Source: an uncultured Clostridia bacterium
GTDB lineage: Bacteria > Bacillota > Clostridia > Oscillospirales > Ruminococcaceae
Assembly: GCA_947632425.1 (NCBI GenBank)
Contig: CANRPG010000148.1
Span: forward strand, 1 to 5,177
Reading direction: 5' to 3'
Length of the DNA stretch: 5,177 nt
Positions 1 to 4,681 of this stretch are shown here, in pieces. The position numbers and the translations under genes are program-made. Within the stretch, counting starts at the first letter, position 1, and every line of letters begins with the position of its first letter. The notes beneath the pieces were generated by a model. It had not been told where the DNA came from, made no database searches, and was given only the letters and a program-made list of their open reading frames with translations.

Positions 1-240
1 CGAACGCTACCGCAGCACGGCGAAATCCCCAAACGGCAGGCGCTCCGCAAATGGGTGTAGCGGTCGTAAACGACCGCGGGGGAAGAATTTTTCGCATTTT
101 AATTTTGGGGCGAAAAATTCTTCGGGCGTTCCCAACGGGAACGCTACGCCCATGCAAGAGAGGGCGTTCCCTAATGAGAAGTTATATCAAATTTGCCGCG
201 TTCCATTATGGAACGCCATTCAATGTGAAAAATTCTTAAC
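1..240. repeat. Intergenic cluster of short inverted repeats (GCGTTCC/GGAACGC family)
   Basis: No convincing gene is seen here. The stretch is built of hairpin-forming units. GCGGTCGT at 60-67 pairs with ACGACCGC at 70-77. A 13-bp perfect stem joins 82-94 and 111-123 around a 16-nt loop. GCGTTCCC at 126-133 pairs with GGGAACGC at 137-144. The segment 198-216 is a near-perfect palindrome, GCGTTCCAT-T-ATGGAACGC. The core recurs: GGGCGTTCCC at 124-133 and 162-171, GAACGCTAC at 2-10 and 139-147, GAAAAATTCTT at 112-122 and 227-237. Recurrence of the same words in both orientations suggests a dispersed intergenic repeat family, of which this is one cluster. None of the stems is followed by a clear T-tract, so I do not call a terminator. 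Confidence 0.6.
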
Positions 241-386
241 AATTAAAATGCGCGAACGTATTGGCACACTCAAAATGAGAAGAAAACTAAACAACAGTGG
301 AGCTTTTAACAGCTCCGCAGGTTGCGCGTAAGCGCGAATAATAATTTATATCACAAATGTAATCTAACAAAGAAAGGTTTGAAAAC
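241..386 (+). promoter_or_regulatory. Leader of the membrane protein-hydrolase operon, with hairpin and ribosome site
   Basis: This non-coding leader holds a hairpin, GTGGAGCT at 297-304 with AGCTCCGC at 311-318 (one G-U pair, 6-nt loop). A small GC-rich stem follows around GCGCGTAAGCGCG at 324-336. AAAGG at 373-377 serves as ribosome site about 9 nt before the ATG at 387. I do not find a confident sigma-A promoter: TTGGCA at 261-266 lacks a good -10 at the right distance. The stems are not followed by a T-tract, so an attenuator is possible but unproven. Confidence 0.35.
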
Positions 387-890
387 ATGGTAGAACAGCT
401 TGCAGACTGGCTTACAACGGCGCTCTCGGCGCTGCCGAAGGAGCTTATAATTTTTATTATCTCTATGATACCGATACTGGAACTGAGGGGCGGCATTATT
501 GCGGCATCGCTTTTGCACGTGCCTATAACCACCGCCATACCCGTTTGCCTTATAGGGAACATCATACCTATACCGTTCATTCTGCTGTTTATTACAAAGA
601 TTTTCGAGCTTCTGAAAAAGACAAAGCACCTTGGCGGTTTGGTAACAAAACTTGAAAACAAAGCTATGGGCAAAAGCGACAAGATACAAAAATATGAGTT
701 CTGGGGACTGGTGCTGTTTGTCGGCATACCTCTGCCGGGAACGGGCGCATGGACGGGTTCGCTGATAGCGGCGCTTTTGCAGGTAAAGCTAAAAAAAGCC
801 GTTCCTGCGATATTTCTGGGGCTGCTGCTTGCGGTGCTGATAATGTGCACTGTTTCATACTTTATACCTTGGCTGATAAAGGCTATTTAA
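387..890 (+). CDS. COG2426 / Sm_multidrug_ex family integral membrane protein
   Basis: A 167-aa, very hydrophobic protein. Hydrophobic stretches lie at about residues 19-43, 46-72, 105-131 and 138-166, separated by a basic loop (74-103, rich in Lys). Two motifs mark the family: PILELRGG at residues 29-36, inside a hydrophobic segment, and FVGIPLPGTGAWTG at 111-124. Both hydrophobic regions carry Gly/Pro and could form re-entrant loops. The family is named small multidrug export protein, but the name rests on weak evidence; a relation to the DedA/VTT fold has been proposed, so transport of an unknown substrate or lipid is an equally fair guess. The start at 387 has AAAGG 9 nt upstream. The stop is 15 bp before the GH2 gene, with GGAGG directly after it, so the two genes are probably co-transcribed and translationally close. 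Length is normal for the family. Confidence 0.85.
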   Translation: MVEQLADWLTTALSALPKELIIFIISMIPILELRGGIIAASLLHVPITTAIPVCLIGNIIPIPFILLFITKIFELLKKTKHLGGLVTKLENKAMGKSDKIQKYEFWGLVLFVGIPLPGTGAWTGSLIAALLQVKLKKAVPAIFLGLLLAVLIMCTVSYFIPWLIKAI

Positions 891-905
891 GGAGGCTTTG
901 GGCAA

Positions 906-3560
906 ATGCTGAAAATGAAAGATATTTCAGGAACATGGGAGTTTGCCTTTGACAAAAGCGGCGGATATCACGACACTATATCTATGCCGAACACGACATC
1001 TCACGCGAAAAAGGGAAAGCTAAACGAAAAGGCGGAAGAAGGTCATCTTACTGACATATACGAATACGAGGGAGAGGCTTGGCTGAGAAAGTGCGCGGTA
1101 TTTGAAAAGTGCGAGAGCAAGGCGCAGCTTTTTCTTGAACGGACGAGGATCACAGACCTTTACATAGACGGCAAATTTTTGGGCAGACAGGACAGCCTTT
1201 GCGCGCTGCACATTTATGATGTTACGCCCTTTTGCGACGGCGAAGCGCACGAGATAGAAATTTGCCTTTCAAACGTGGGGTACAAAACAAAAGGCGGTCA
1301 CATGACCTCGCCTGACACGCAGACCAACTGGCTGGGCATTACGGGCCGTATGGAGATAATATACAGCGGAAGGTCGTATGCCGAAAATGTGCGAATACTT
1401 AGCGATATTGAAAGCGGCAGCATTAAGGCAAATTTTGACCTTTGCGGCGAAGATACCGACCAAATTTCGGTATACGCCTGCGACGGTGAAAAGAAATACA
1501 AAGCAAGCATAATTAAAGAGGGCAAGCGTGTTTCGGCAGTCATGACCATAGGCGGCGAGGCAAAGCTTTGGAGCGAATTTTCGCCGTTTTTATATGATGT
1601 TGTGATAGACATAGACGGCGATCGCATTACCAAAAAGGCAGGCATAAGAAAGCTTTCGTGCCATGGCGGCAAGTTTTTGATAAACGGCAAAAAGACCTTT
1701 CTGCGCGGCAAGCACGATGGCATGATATTCCCCTTGACGGGGTATGCGCCGACCGATACCGAAAGCTGGCTGAGGCACATGAAAACGGCGCAGCAATACG
1801 GCATAAACCACTACCGCTTTCACACCTGCTGCCCACCCGAAGCGGCTTTTGAGGCGGCTGACATACTGGGTATATACTTAGAGCCCGAACTGCCGTTCTG
1901 GGGCACGGTGGCGGCAAAAGGCGAGGAAGGCTATAACGAGGAGGAGCAGCAGTACCTTATTGACGAGGGCAAGCGGATCCTCACGCAGTTTGGCGACCAC
2001 CCGTCGTTTTGCATGATGTCGATGGGCAACGAGCTTTGGGGCAGTCCCGAACGGATAAACGAGATAATGGGGATACTGAAAAAGCACGATAACAGGGTGC
2101 TTTTTACGCAGGGGTCGAACAACTTTCAGTTCTTTCCGAATGAGGTGGAAAACGACGACTTTTTCGTGGGTGTGCGGCTGTCTTCATCGCGGCTGATAAG
2201 GGGCTCTTATGCGATGTGCGATGCGCCGCTGGGGCACGTTCAGACTGATATGCCCAGCACTATGAAAGACTACGATGCCGTGATATGCGGCTCAGCAGCG
2301 GAGGGCACAGGCAAGAGCGGCAAGATAAGCATACAGTACGGCACGGGTGTCAAGGAAGTTGACGCGACGGGTATGCAGGGCGGTTTTCAGCCCAAAACAC
2401 CGATAGTTACGCACGAGATAGGTCAGTATGAGACTTTTCCGGACTTTAATGAAATAAAGAAGTACACAGGCTCTTTGAAGCCGCGCAATTTTGAGATATT
2501 CAGAAAACGCCTTGAGGAAAAGGGTCTGCTGCCGTTGGCTGACGACTTTTTCAAGGCGAGCGGCGCGCTGGCTGCCGATTGCTACAAAGAGGAACTGGAG
2601 GCTGTTCTGCGCTCGAAAACGCTGGCAGGCTGTCAGATACTTGACATTCAGGATTTCAGCGGTCAGGGTACTGCGCTTGTTGGTATGCTGGACGCTTTCA
2701 TGGACAGCAAGGGACTTATAACGCCTGAAAAATGGCGCGGTTTTTTCTCGCAGTGCGTTATACTGGCGCGGTTTGAAAGCTATGTATATACAAAAGGACA
2801 AAAGTTTTCTGCCCTTGTGCAGCTGACGGACTACGGAGACATATCTCACGAGGGTGAAAAGCTGTGCTGGCGTCTGGGTGGCAGCAGCGGAAGTTTTATT
2901 ATACCAAAATACGACTGCTATGCAGACATAGGGCGGATTGAGACCACCATTGACTGTGGCTTAGGCAGTGCGGAGCTGACACTTTGGATAGAGGGGAGCG
3001 ACATCTGCAACAGCTACAGGCTGAATATTATAAAGGGCATATCGAAAATTGTTACAGACGGCTGCTGCGTTAAGAAAGAGCTTGACGAGGAAGCGATAAG
3101 CACGCTGAAAAACGGCGGCAATGTGCTGATATTTGCAAAACCCGATGAGGACAAGAGCATCGAAGGTTTTTACTGCACAGACTTCTGGTGCTACCCGATG
3201 TTTCGCGGTATTTCGCAGTCGGTGGGCAAGCCGCTGCCTGTGGGTACTATGGGTCTGCTTATTGACAATACACACCCTGCGCTTTCAGGCTTTAAGTGCG
3301 AAAAATTCACCACGCCGCAGTGGTACGGCATTGTGACAAATTCGCGCAGTGAGATACTTGACGGCACTAGCGGCAAGAGGGTAATTGTTCGTACTATTGA
3401 CAACTTTGAGCGTGCGCACGACTTGGCGCTTATCTATGAATACGGTCTCTTTGGCGGCAAGGTGATCGTGTGCGGCTGCGAGCTCAGAGACCTTGAAAAA
3501 ACGCCCGAGGGCAGGGCTTTGGCGGCTTCGCTGCTCGAGTACGCAAAGACTTGGAAGTAA
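906..3560 (+). CDS. Glycoside hydrolase, GH2 superfamily (beta-galactosidase/glucuronidase-like)
   Basis: An 884-aa protein without a signal peptide, so probably cytoplasmic and acting on imported oligosaccharides. Domain order: a sugar-binding jelly-roll (about 5-155, with GEAWLRK at 56-62), an immunoglobulin-like domain (about 156-248), and a TIM barrel starting near KFLINGKKTFLRGKHDG (256-272). The acid/base catalyst is probably Glu376 in MGNELW (373-378). The likely nucleophile is Glu504 in VTHEIGQYE (501-509). LDIQDFSGQGTALVGMLDAF (579-598) is typical of one GH2 subgroup. After about residue 620 come a beta-sandwich and a C-terminal domain (about 733-884, with TMGLLIDNTHPAL at 781-793) resembling the accessory amidotransferase-like domain seen in long GH2 enzymes. 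The ATG at 906 is 10 nt after GGAGG (891-895); a second ATG at 915 is too far away. The exact substrate cannot be read from the sequence. It follows the membrane protein gene by 15 bp. Confidence 0.85.
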   Translation: MLKMKDISGTWEFAFDKSGGYHDTISMPNTTSHAKKGKLNEKAEEGHLTDIYEYEGEAWLRKCAVFEKCESKAQLFLERTRITDLYIDGKFLGRQDSLCALHIYDVTPFCDGEAHEIEICLSNVGYKTKGGHMTSPDTQTNWLGITGRMEIIYSGRSYAENVRILSDIESGSIKANFDLCGEDTDQISVYACDGEKKYKASIIKEGKRVSAVMTIGGEAKLWSEFSPFLYDVVIDIDGDRITKKAGIRKLSCHGGKFLINGKKTFLRGKHDGMIFPLTGYAPTDTESWLRHMKTAQQYGINHYRFHTCCPPEAAFEAADILGIYLEPELPFWGTVAAKGEEGYNEEEQQYLIDEGKRILTQFGDHPSFCMMSMGNELWGSPERINEIMGILKKHDNRVLFTQGSNNFQFFPNEVENDDFFVGVRLSSSRLIRGSYAMCDAPLGHVQTDMPSTMKDYDAVICGSAAEGTGKSGKISIQYGTGVKEVDATGMQGGFQPKTPIVTHEIGQYETFPDFNEIKKYTGSLKPRNFEIFRKRLEEKGLLPLADDFFKASGALAADCYKEELEAVLRSKTLAGCQILDIQDFSGQGTALVGMLDAFMDSKGLITPEKWRGFFSQCVILARFESYVYTKGQKFSALVQLTDYGDISHEGEKLCWRLGGSSGSFIIPKYDCYADIGRIETTIDCGLGSAELTLWIEGSDICNSYRLNIIKGISKIVTDGCCVKKELDEEAISTLKNGGNVLIFAKPDEDKSIEGFYCTDFWCYPMFRGISQSVGKPLPVGTMGLLIDNTHPALSGFKCEKFTTPQWYGIVTNSRSEILDGTSGKRVIVRTIDNFERAHDLALIYEYGLFGGKVIVCGCELRDLEKTPEGRALAASLLEYAKTWK

Positions 3561-3564
3561 ATAT

Positions 3565-3601
3565 AAAAAACAAAGAGATGACTAAAACAGCCATCTCTTT
3601 G
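3565..3601 (-). terminator. Intrinsic terminator of the module 0 antisense RNA
   Basis: On the - strand CAAAGAGATG (3601-3592) pairs with CATCTCTTTG (3580-3571). The stem extends by a G-U and two more pairs and closes on a loop of about 5 nt. It is followed at once by six T (3570-3565). Read on the + strand the same stem lacks a T-tract, so it would be a poor terminator for the hydrolase gene that ends just before it. Confidence 0.8.
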
Positions 3602-3624
3602 CTCTCAAGAACATAAAAAAATAA
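3586..3624 (+). pseudogene. 3' relic of a small hydrophobic toxin gene (module 0)
   Basis: The frame ending at TAA 3622-3624 reads SHLFALKNIKK before the stop and is closed upstream by TAA at 3583-3585, so no start remains. Its tail, LKNIKK followed by TAACCGC, matches the ends of the three intact peptides downstream (IIKNIKKK, IIKHIKK, IINNNKK, each followed by TAACCGC). The 19 bases ACATAAAAAAATAACCGCA (3611-3629) are identical to the end of toxin gene 3 (4669-4687). I infer that the promoter, leader and hydrophobic part were lost, probably replaced by the end of the hydrolase operon. Chance similarity of an AT-rich tail is possible, but the flanking - strand promoter is also homologous. 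Confidence 0.55.
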
Positions 3625-3664
3625 CCGCAGAAAGCAAGCAAACGATATGCTTCTTTCTGCCTTT

Positions 3665-3693
3665 ATTATACACCACTTAAAATGATTTGTCAA
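3665..3693 (-). promoter_or_regulatory. Sigma-A promoter of the module 0 antisense RNA
   Basis: Read on the - strand: TTGACA (3693-3688), a 17-nt spacer, TATAAT (3670-3665). Both hexamers are perfect consensus. A run of nine A lies upstream of the -35 on this strand (3705-3697) and may act as an UP element. The + strand text ATTATACACCA is shared with the antisense promoters of modules 1-3. Confidence 0.85.
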
Positions 3694-3724
3694 CAGTTTT
3701 TTTTTCGGGAAGTATACCGTGCAG

Positions 3725-3742
3725 GTGTGCCACGTGGCACAC
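3725..3742. promoter_or_regulatory. 18-bp perfect palindrome between divergent promoters (candidate operator)
   Basis: GTGTGCCACGTGGCACAC is a perfect inverted repeat with no central gap. It lies between the - strand promoter of module 0 (its -35 ends at 3693) and the + strand promoter of toxin 1 (its -35 begins at 3769), and it is absent from the other two inter-module junctions. It could bind a dimeric regulator. No matching regulator gene is in the window, so this is inference. Confidence 0.4.
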
Positions 3743-3768
3743 TTTGCTTGCTGCATCAGAGCCGCGCC

Positions 3769-3798
3769 TTGACATTTACCGACAAAATATGCTATAAT
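3769..3798 (+). promoter_or_regulatory. Promoter of toxin module 1
   Basis: TTGACA (3769-3774), an 18-nt spacer and TATAAT (3793-3798), preceded by TGC as an extended -10. The predicted start is near 3805, giving a leader of about 82 nt before the ATG. Confidence 0.9.
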
Positions 3799-3840
3799 AT
3801 GTTCGGTGCCGGTGAGGTACGAAAAACGGTAGCGGCTATT

Positions 3841-3878
3841 CTCCCTGTTACTCCCTCAGTCTGAGGAAGAAAGGGGGG
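3841..3878 (+). promoter_or_regulatory. Leader hairpin that can hide the toxin 1 Shine-Dalgarno
   Basis: CUCCCU (3841-3846) pairs with AGGGGG (3872-3877), which is the ribosome site itself. Inside, CCUCA (3854-3858) pairs with UGAGG (3862-3866) on a 3-nt loop. The fold would lower translation unless opened. Modules 2 and 3 form the same kind of stem with different bases. Confidence 0.55.
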
Positions 3879-3886
3879 CAATATCT

Positions 3887-3964
3887 ATGGATTACATATC
3901 CTTGATTTTGATTATTATTATATTAATAATTGTCGATGACATTATTAACAATAATAAAAAGTAA
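3887..3964 (+). CDS. Small hydrophobic peptide, putative type I toxin 1
   Basis: A 25-residue peptide starting MDYISL, then an almost pure Ile/Leu core (residues 5-16), then VDDIINNNKK. It is a single short membrane-spanning segment with an acidic pair after the core and a basic tail. The ATG lies 8 nt after the strong AAGGGGGG (3871-3878). The gene has its own promoter and a terminator whose stem begins in the stop codon, and an opposing promoter lies about 95 bp further on. That context, not sequence similarity, suggests a type I toxin that damages the membrane when its antisense RNA is absent. It lacks the Pro and Trp positions expected of Fst, and I cannot assign it to TxpA, Ldr, Ibs or holin-like families. 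A regulatory or membrane-modulating peptide is the alternative. Confidence 0.7.
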   Translation: MDYISLILIIIILIIVDDIINNNKK

Positions 3965-4053
3965 CCGCACGCCTCCTAAAACGTTGCGGTTGCTTTTTAA
4001 CCGTTAAATTGGGGAGCTAGCCGCTATCGTATCAAGCCGGCACTCCTTTGTCT
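3955..4053 (-). ncRNA. Antisense (putative antitoxin) RNA of module 1
   Basis: About 99 nt, predicted from the promoter at 4088-4060 and the shared terminator. The 5' part reads GUGCCGG (4043-4037), UACGA (4031-4027), UAGCGGCUA (4026-4018), CUCCC (4016-4012). GCCG/CGGC and GGAG/CUCC can pair as a 5' hairpin. The same blocks in the same sense occur in the toxin 1 mRNA leader (3806-3845). CUCCCC (4016-4011) can pair with the G-rich ribosome site at 3873-3878. The 3' part is fully complementary to the mRNA terminator. Confidence 0.7.
3956..3999. terminator. Bidirectional terminator of module 1
   Basis: AACCGCA (3963-3969) pairs with TGCGGTT (3985-3991), with an inner CG/CG. On the + strand it is followed by GCTTTTT (3992-3998). 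On the - strand the complement of AAAAA at 3956-3960 gives a T5 tract. The left arm includes the last two bases of the toxin stop codon. Both converging RNAs end here and so are complementary across the stem-loop. Confidence 0.85.
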
Positions 4054-4059
4054 ATATAT

Positions 4060-4088
4060 ATTATACACCATGAAAAAATATTTGTCAA
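4060..4088 (-). promoter_or_regulatory. Promoter of antisense RNA 1
   Basis: On the - strand: TTGACA (4088-4083), a 17-nt spacer, TATAAT (4065-4060). The predicted start is near 4053. It stands back to back with the toxin 2 promoter, with 23 bp between the -35 boxes. Confidence 0.9.
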
Positions 4089-4111
4089 GGGTTTTTGGAA
4101 AACTGCCTGAC

Positions 4112-4141
4112 TTGACATTTACCGACAGGATATGCTATAAT
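4112..4141 (+). promoter_or_regulatory. Promoter of toxin module 2
   Basis: TTGACA (4112-4117), an 18-nt spacer, and TATAAT (4136-4141) with the extended TGC just upstream. The predicted start is near 4148. Confidence 0.9.
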
Positions 4142-4183
4142 ATGTTCTGTGCCGGTGAGGTACGAAAAACGGTAGCGGCTATT

Positions 4184-4238
4184 CTCCCACCAATCCTGAT
4201 ACAGATCATGGTCTGAATACATAGGAGTGGGAGGTGAT
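4184..4238 (+). promoter_or_regulatory. Leader stem hiding the toxin 2 Shine-Dalgarno
   Basis: CUCCCAC (4184-4190) is perfectly complementary to GUGGGAG (4227-4233). That segment overlaps GGGAGGTGAT (4229-4238), a near-complete match to the 16S rRNA tail. The seven pairs differ from those of module 1 but occupy the same positions in the leader. Confidence 0.6.
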
Positions 4239-4242
4239 ATTT

Positions 4243-4332
4243 GTGAGTATTATTGATATTCTTGTATTGATTCTATTCATAATAATCCTCGTTTGTATAA
4301 GCGAAATTATAAAAAATATCAAGAAAAAATAA
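4243..4332 (+). CDS. Small hydrophobic peptide, putative type I toxin 2
   Basis: A 29-residue peptide starting at GTG, read as MSIIDILVLIL, followed by FIIILVCISEIIKNIKKK. The hydrophobic core spans about residues 3-19, then a Ser-Glu pair and a tail with five lysines. GTG is chosen because GGGAGGTGAT ends 4 nt before it, putting GGAGG 8 nt from the start; no in-frame ATG fits. It shares the pattern acidic residue, Ile-Ile, Lys-rich end with peptides 1 and 3, but little else. It is the longest of the three. The non-ATG start together with the masked ribosome site suggests that translation is kept low. As for its neighbours, the toxin role is inferred from module layout. Confidence 0.7.
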   Translation: MSIIDILVLILFIIILVCISEIIKNIKKK

Positions 4333-4418
4333 CCGCTGACCTCTCAAGTAAACGGTTATTTTCAATGATAACTTTTGGGAGCTAGCCGCTATCGTATCAA
4401 GCCGGCACTCCTTTTTCT
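4322..4418 (-). ncRNA. Antisense (putative antitoxin) RNA of module 2
   Basis: About 97 nt, from the promoter at 4453-4425 to the shared terminator. The 5' blocks GUGCCGG (4408-4402), UAGCGGCUA (4391-4383) and CUCCC (4381-4377) repeat those of the toxin 2 leader (4149-4155, 4173-4181, 4184-4188) in the same sense. CUCCCA (4381-4376) is perfectly complementary to UGGGAG of the toxin 2 ribosome site (4228-4233). Its leader is virtually identical to that of antisense RNA 1, so cross-regulation of toxins 1 and 2 is plausible. Confidence 0.7.
4326..4362. terminator. Bidirectional terminator of module 2
   Basis: AAAATAACCG (4326-4335) pairs with CGGTTATTTT (4353-4362): ten pairs around a 17-nt loop, with the stop codon TAA inside the left arm. 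The A-rich left and T-rich right flanks allow termination in both directions. Confidence 0.8.
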
Positions 4419-4424
4419 ATTTAT

Positions 4425-4453
4425 ATTATACACCATGAAAAAATATTTGTCAA
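4425..4453 (-). promoter_or_regulatory. Promoter of antisense RNA 2
   Basis: On the - strand: TTGACA (4453-4448), a 17-nt spacer, TATAAT (4430-4425). The predicted start is near 4418. Confidence 0.9.
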
Positions 4454-4476
4454 GGGTTTTTGGAAAACTGCCTGAC

Positions 4477-4506
4477 TTGACATTTAGCGACAGGATATGC
4501 TATAAT
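4477..4506 (+). promoter_or_regulatory. Promoter of toxin module 3
   Basis: TTGACA (4477-4482), an 18-nt spacer, and TATAAT (4501-4506) with the extended TGC. The predicted start is near 4513. Confidence 0.9.
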
Positions 4507-4545
4507 ATATTCGGTGCCGGAACTGGACTTAACGGAGCGGTTGTT

Positions 4546-4595
4546 TCCCTCTATCCTATACGACTTGTTTCAAGTCAATACATAGGAGAAAGGGG
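4546..4595 (+). promoter_or_regulatory. Long leader hairpin hiding the toxin 3 Shine-Dalgarno
   Basis: Three stacked stems are seen: UCCCU (4546-4550) with AGGGG (4591-4595), CCUAU (4555-4559) with AUAGG (4582-4586), and GACUUG (4562-4567) with CAAGUC (4571-4576) on a UUU loop. The outermost stem masks the ribosome site. The paired bases differ from those of modules 1 and 2. Confidence 0.65.
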
Positions 4596-4603
4596 TGGTG
4601 TTC

Positions 4604-4681
4604 ATGCAAGTTGCTATATTAGCTCTTACATTATTGATACTAGTCGTTATTGACGAGATCATCAAACACATAAAAAAATAA
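4604..4681 (+). CDS. Small hydrophobic peptide, putative type I toxin 3
   Basis: A 25-residue peptide starting MQVAILALTLLILVV and ending IDEIIKHIKK. It has one hydrophobic segment (residues 3-16), then Asp-Glu, then a basic tail. The ATG lies 8 nt after AGGGG (4591-4595). It has the same length as toxin 1 and shares ID/VD-acidic-II and a KK end, but has an Ala/Leu/Val core rather than poly-Ile. Its 3' end (4669-4687) is identical over 19 bases to the relic in module 0. The toxin role is inferred from the opposing antisense RNA. The family is not recognised. Confidence 0.7.
   Translation: MQVAILALTLLILVVIDEIIKHIKK

Larger units (their letters stand above)
3565..3660 (-). ncRNA. Orphan antisense RNA, module 0 (about 95 nt)
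   Basis: Predicted from a consensus - strand promoter (3693-3665) and the terminator ending near 3565; the start near 3660 is an estimate. The 5' end folds into a strong hairpin: GCAGAAAG pairs with CTTTCTGC (3660-3653 with 3634-3627), with an inner AAGCA/TGCTT stem. It is followed by GGTTATTTTTTT, which could itself terminate and give a short form of about 45 nt. The RNA is complementary to the 3' end of the lost toxin gene and, through 19 nt, to toxin 3 mRNA. Unlike the antisense RNAs of modules 1-3 it has no GUGCCGG leader block. Confidence 0.55.
3561..3886. other. Intergenic region: decayed toxin module, palindrome and first toxin promoter/leader
   Basis: There is no intact gene in these 326 bp. 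From left to right they hold the terminator and body of an antisense RNA (module 0), the last codons of a lost toxin gene, its - strand promoter, an A9/T9 tract (3697-3705) just upstream of that promoter's -35, an 18-bp perfect palindrome, and then the + strand promoter and leader of toxin module 1. Confidence 0.7.
4012..4155. repeat. 144-bp direct repeat, copy A (second copy 4377-4520)
   Basis: This block covers the antisense leader, the antisense promoter and the next toxin promoter up to GTGCCGG. It recurs 365 bp downstream with about five mismatches by manual alignment. Sequences on both sides, including the toxin genes, are much less similar. Confidence 0.85.
4377..4520. repeat. 144-bp direct repeat, copy B
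   Basis: Second copy of the 4012-4155 block, offset by 365 bp. It covers the antisense 2 leader, both promoters of the junction and the start of the toxin 3 leader. Confidence 0.85.

Noticed and set aside
51..239. 62-codon + strand ORF in the repeat cluster
   Set aside because: It is made of hairpin repeats, has no ribosome site and resembles no protein.
3578..3615. Short + strand ORF MTKTAISLLSRT
   Set aside because: Its ATG is within a perfect inverted repeat that is explained as a terminator, it has no promoter, and the tail homologous to the toxins is in a different frame.
3484..3756. 90-codon - strand ORF, with an inner start reading MAVLVISLFFIF, considered as a toxin made from the module 0 RNA
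   Set aside because: The tempting inner ATG lies inside the terminator stem, most of the ORF lies beyond the terminator, antisense to the hydrolase gene, and there is no good ribosome site.
3682..3864. 60-codon + strand ORF over the palindrome and toxin 1 promoter
   Set aside because: There is no ribosome site before the ATG, and it covers the promoter and leader of module 1; composition is not protein-like.
4375..4653. 92-codon + strand ORF across the module 2/3 junction
   Set aside because: It runs through the antisense leader, two consensus promoters and the toxin 3 leader, its start lacks a ribosome site, and it overlaps toxin 3 in another frame. The conserved features there are promoters and RNA structure.
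3887..4681. Assignment of the peptides to the Fst family
   Set aside because: The convergent layout fits, but the peptides are shorter, lack the conserved proline and tryptophan region, and the repeats flanking the module are inverted instead of direct.
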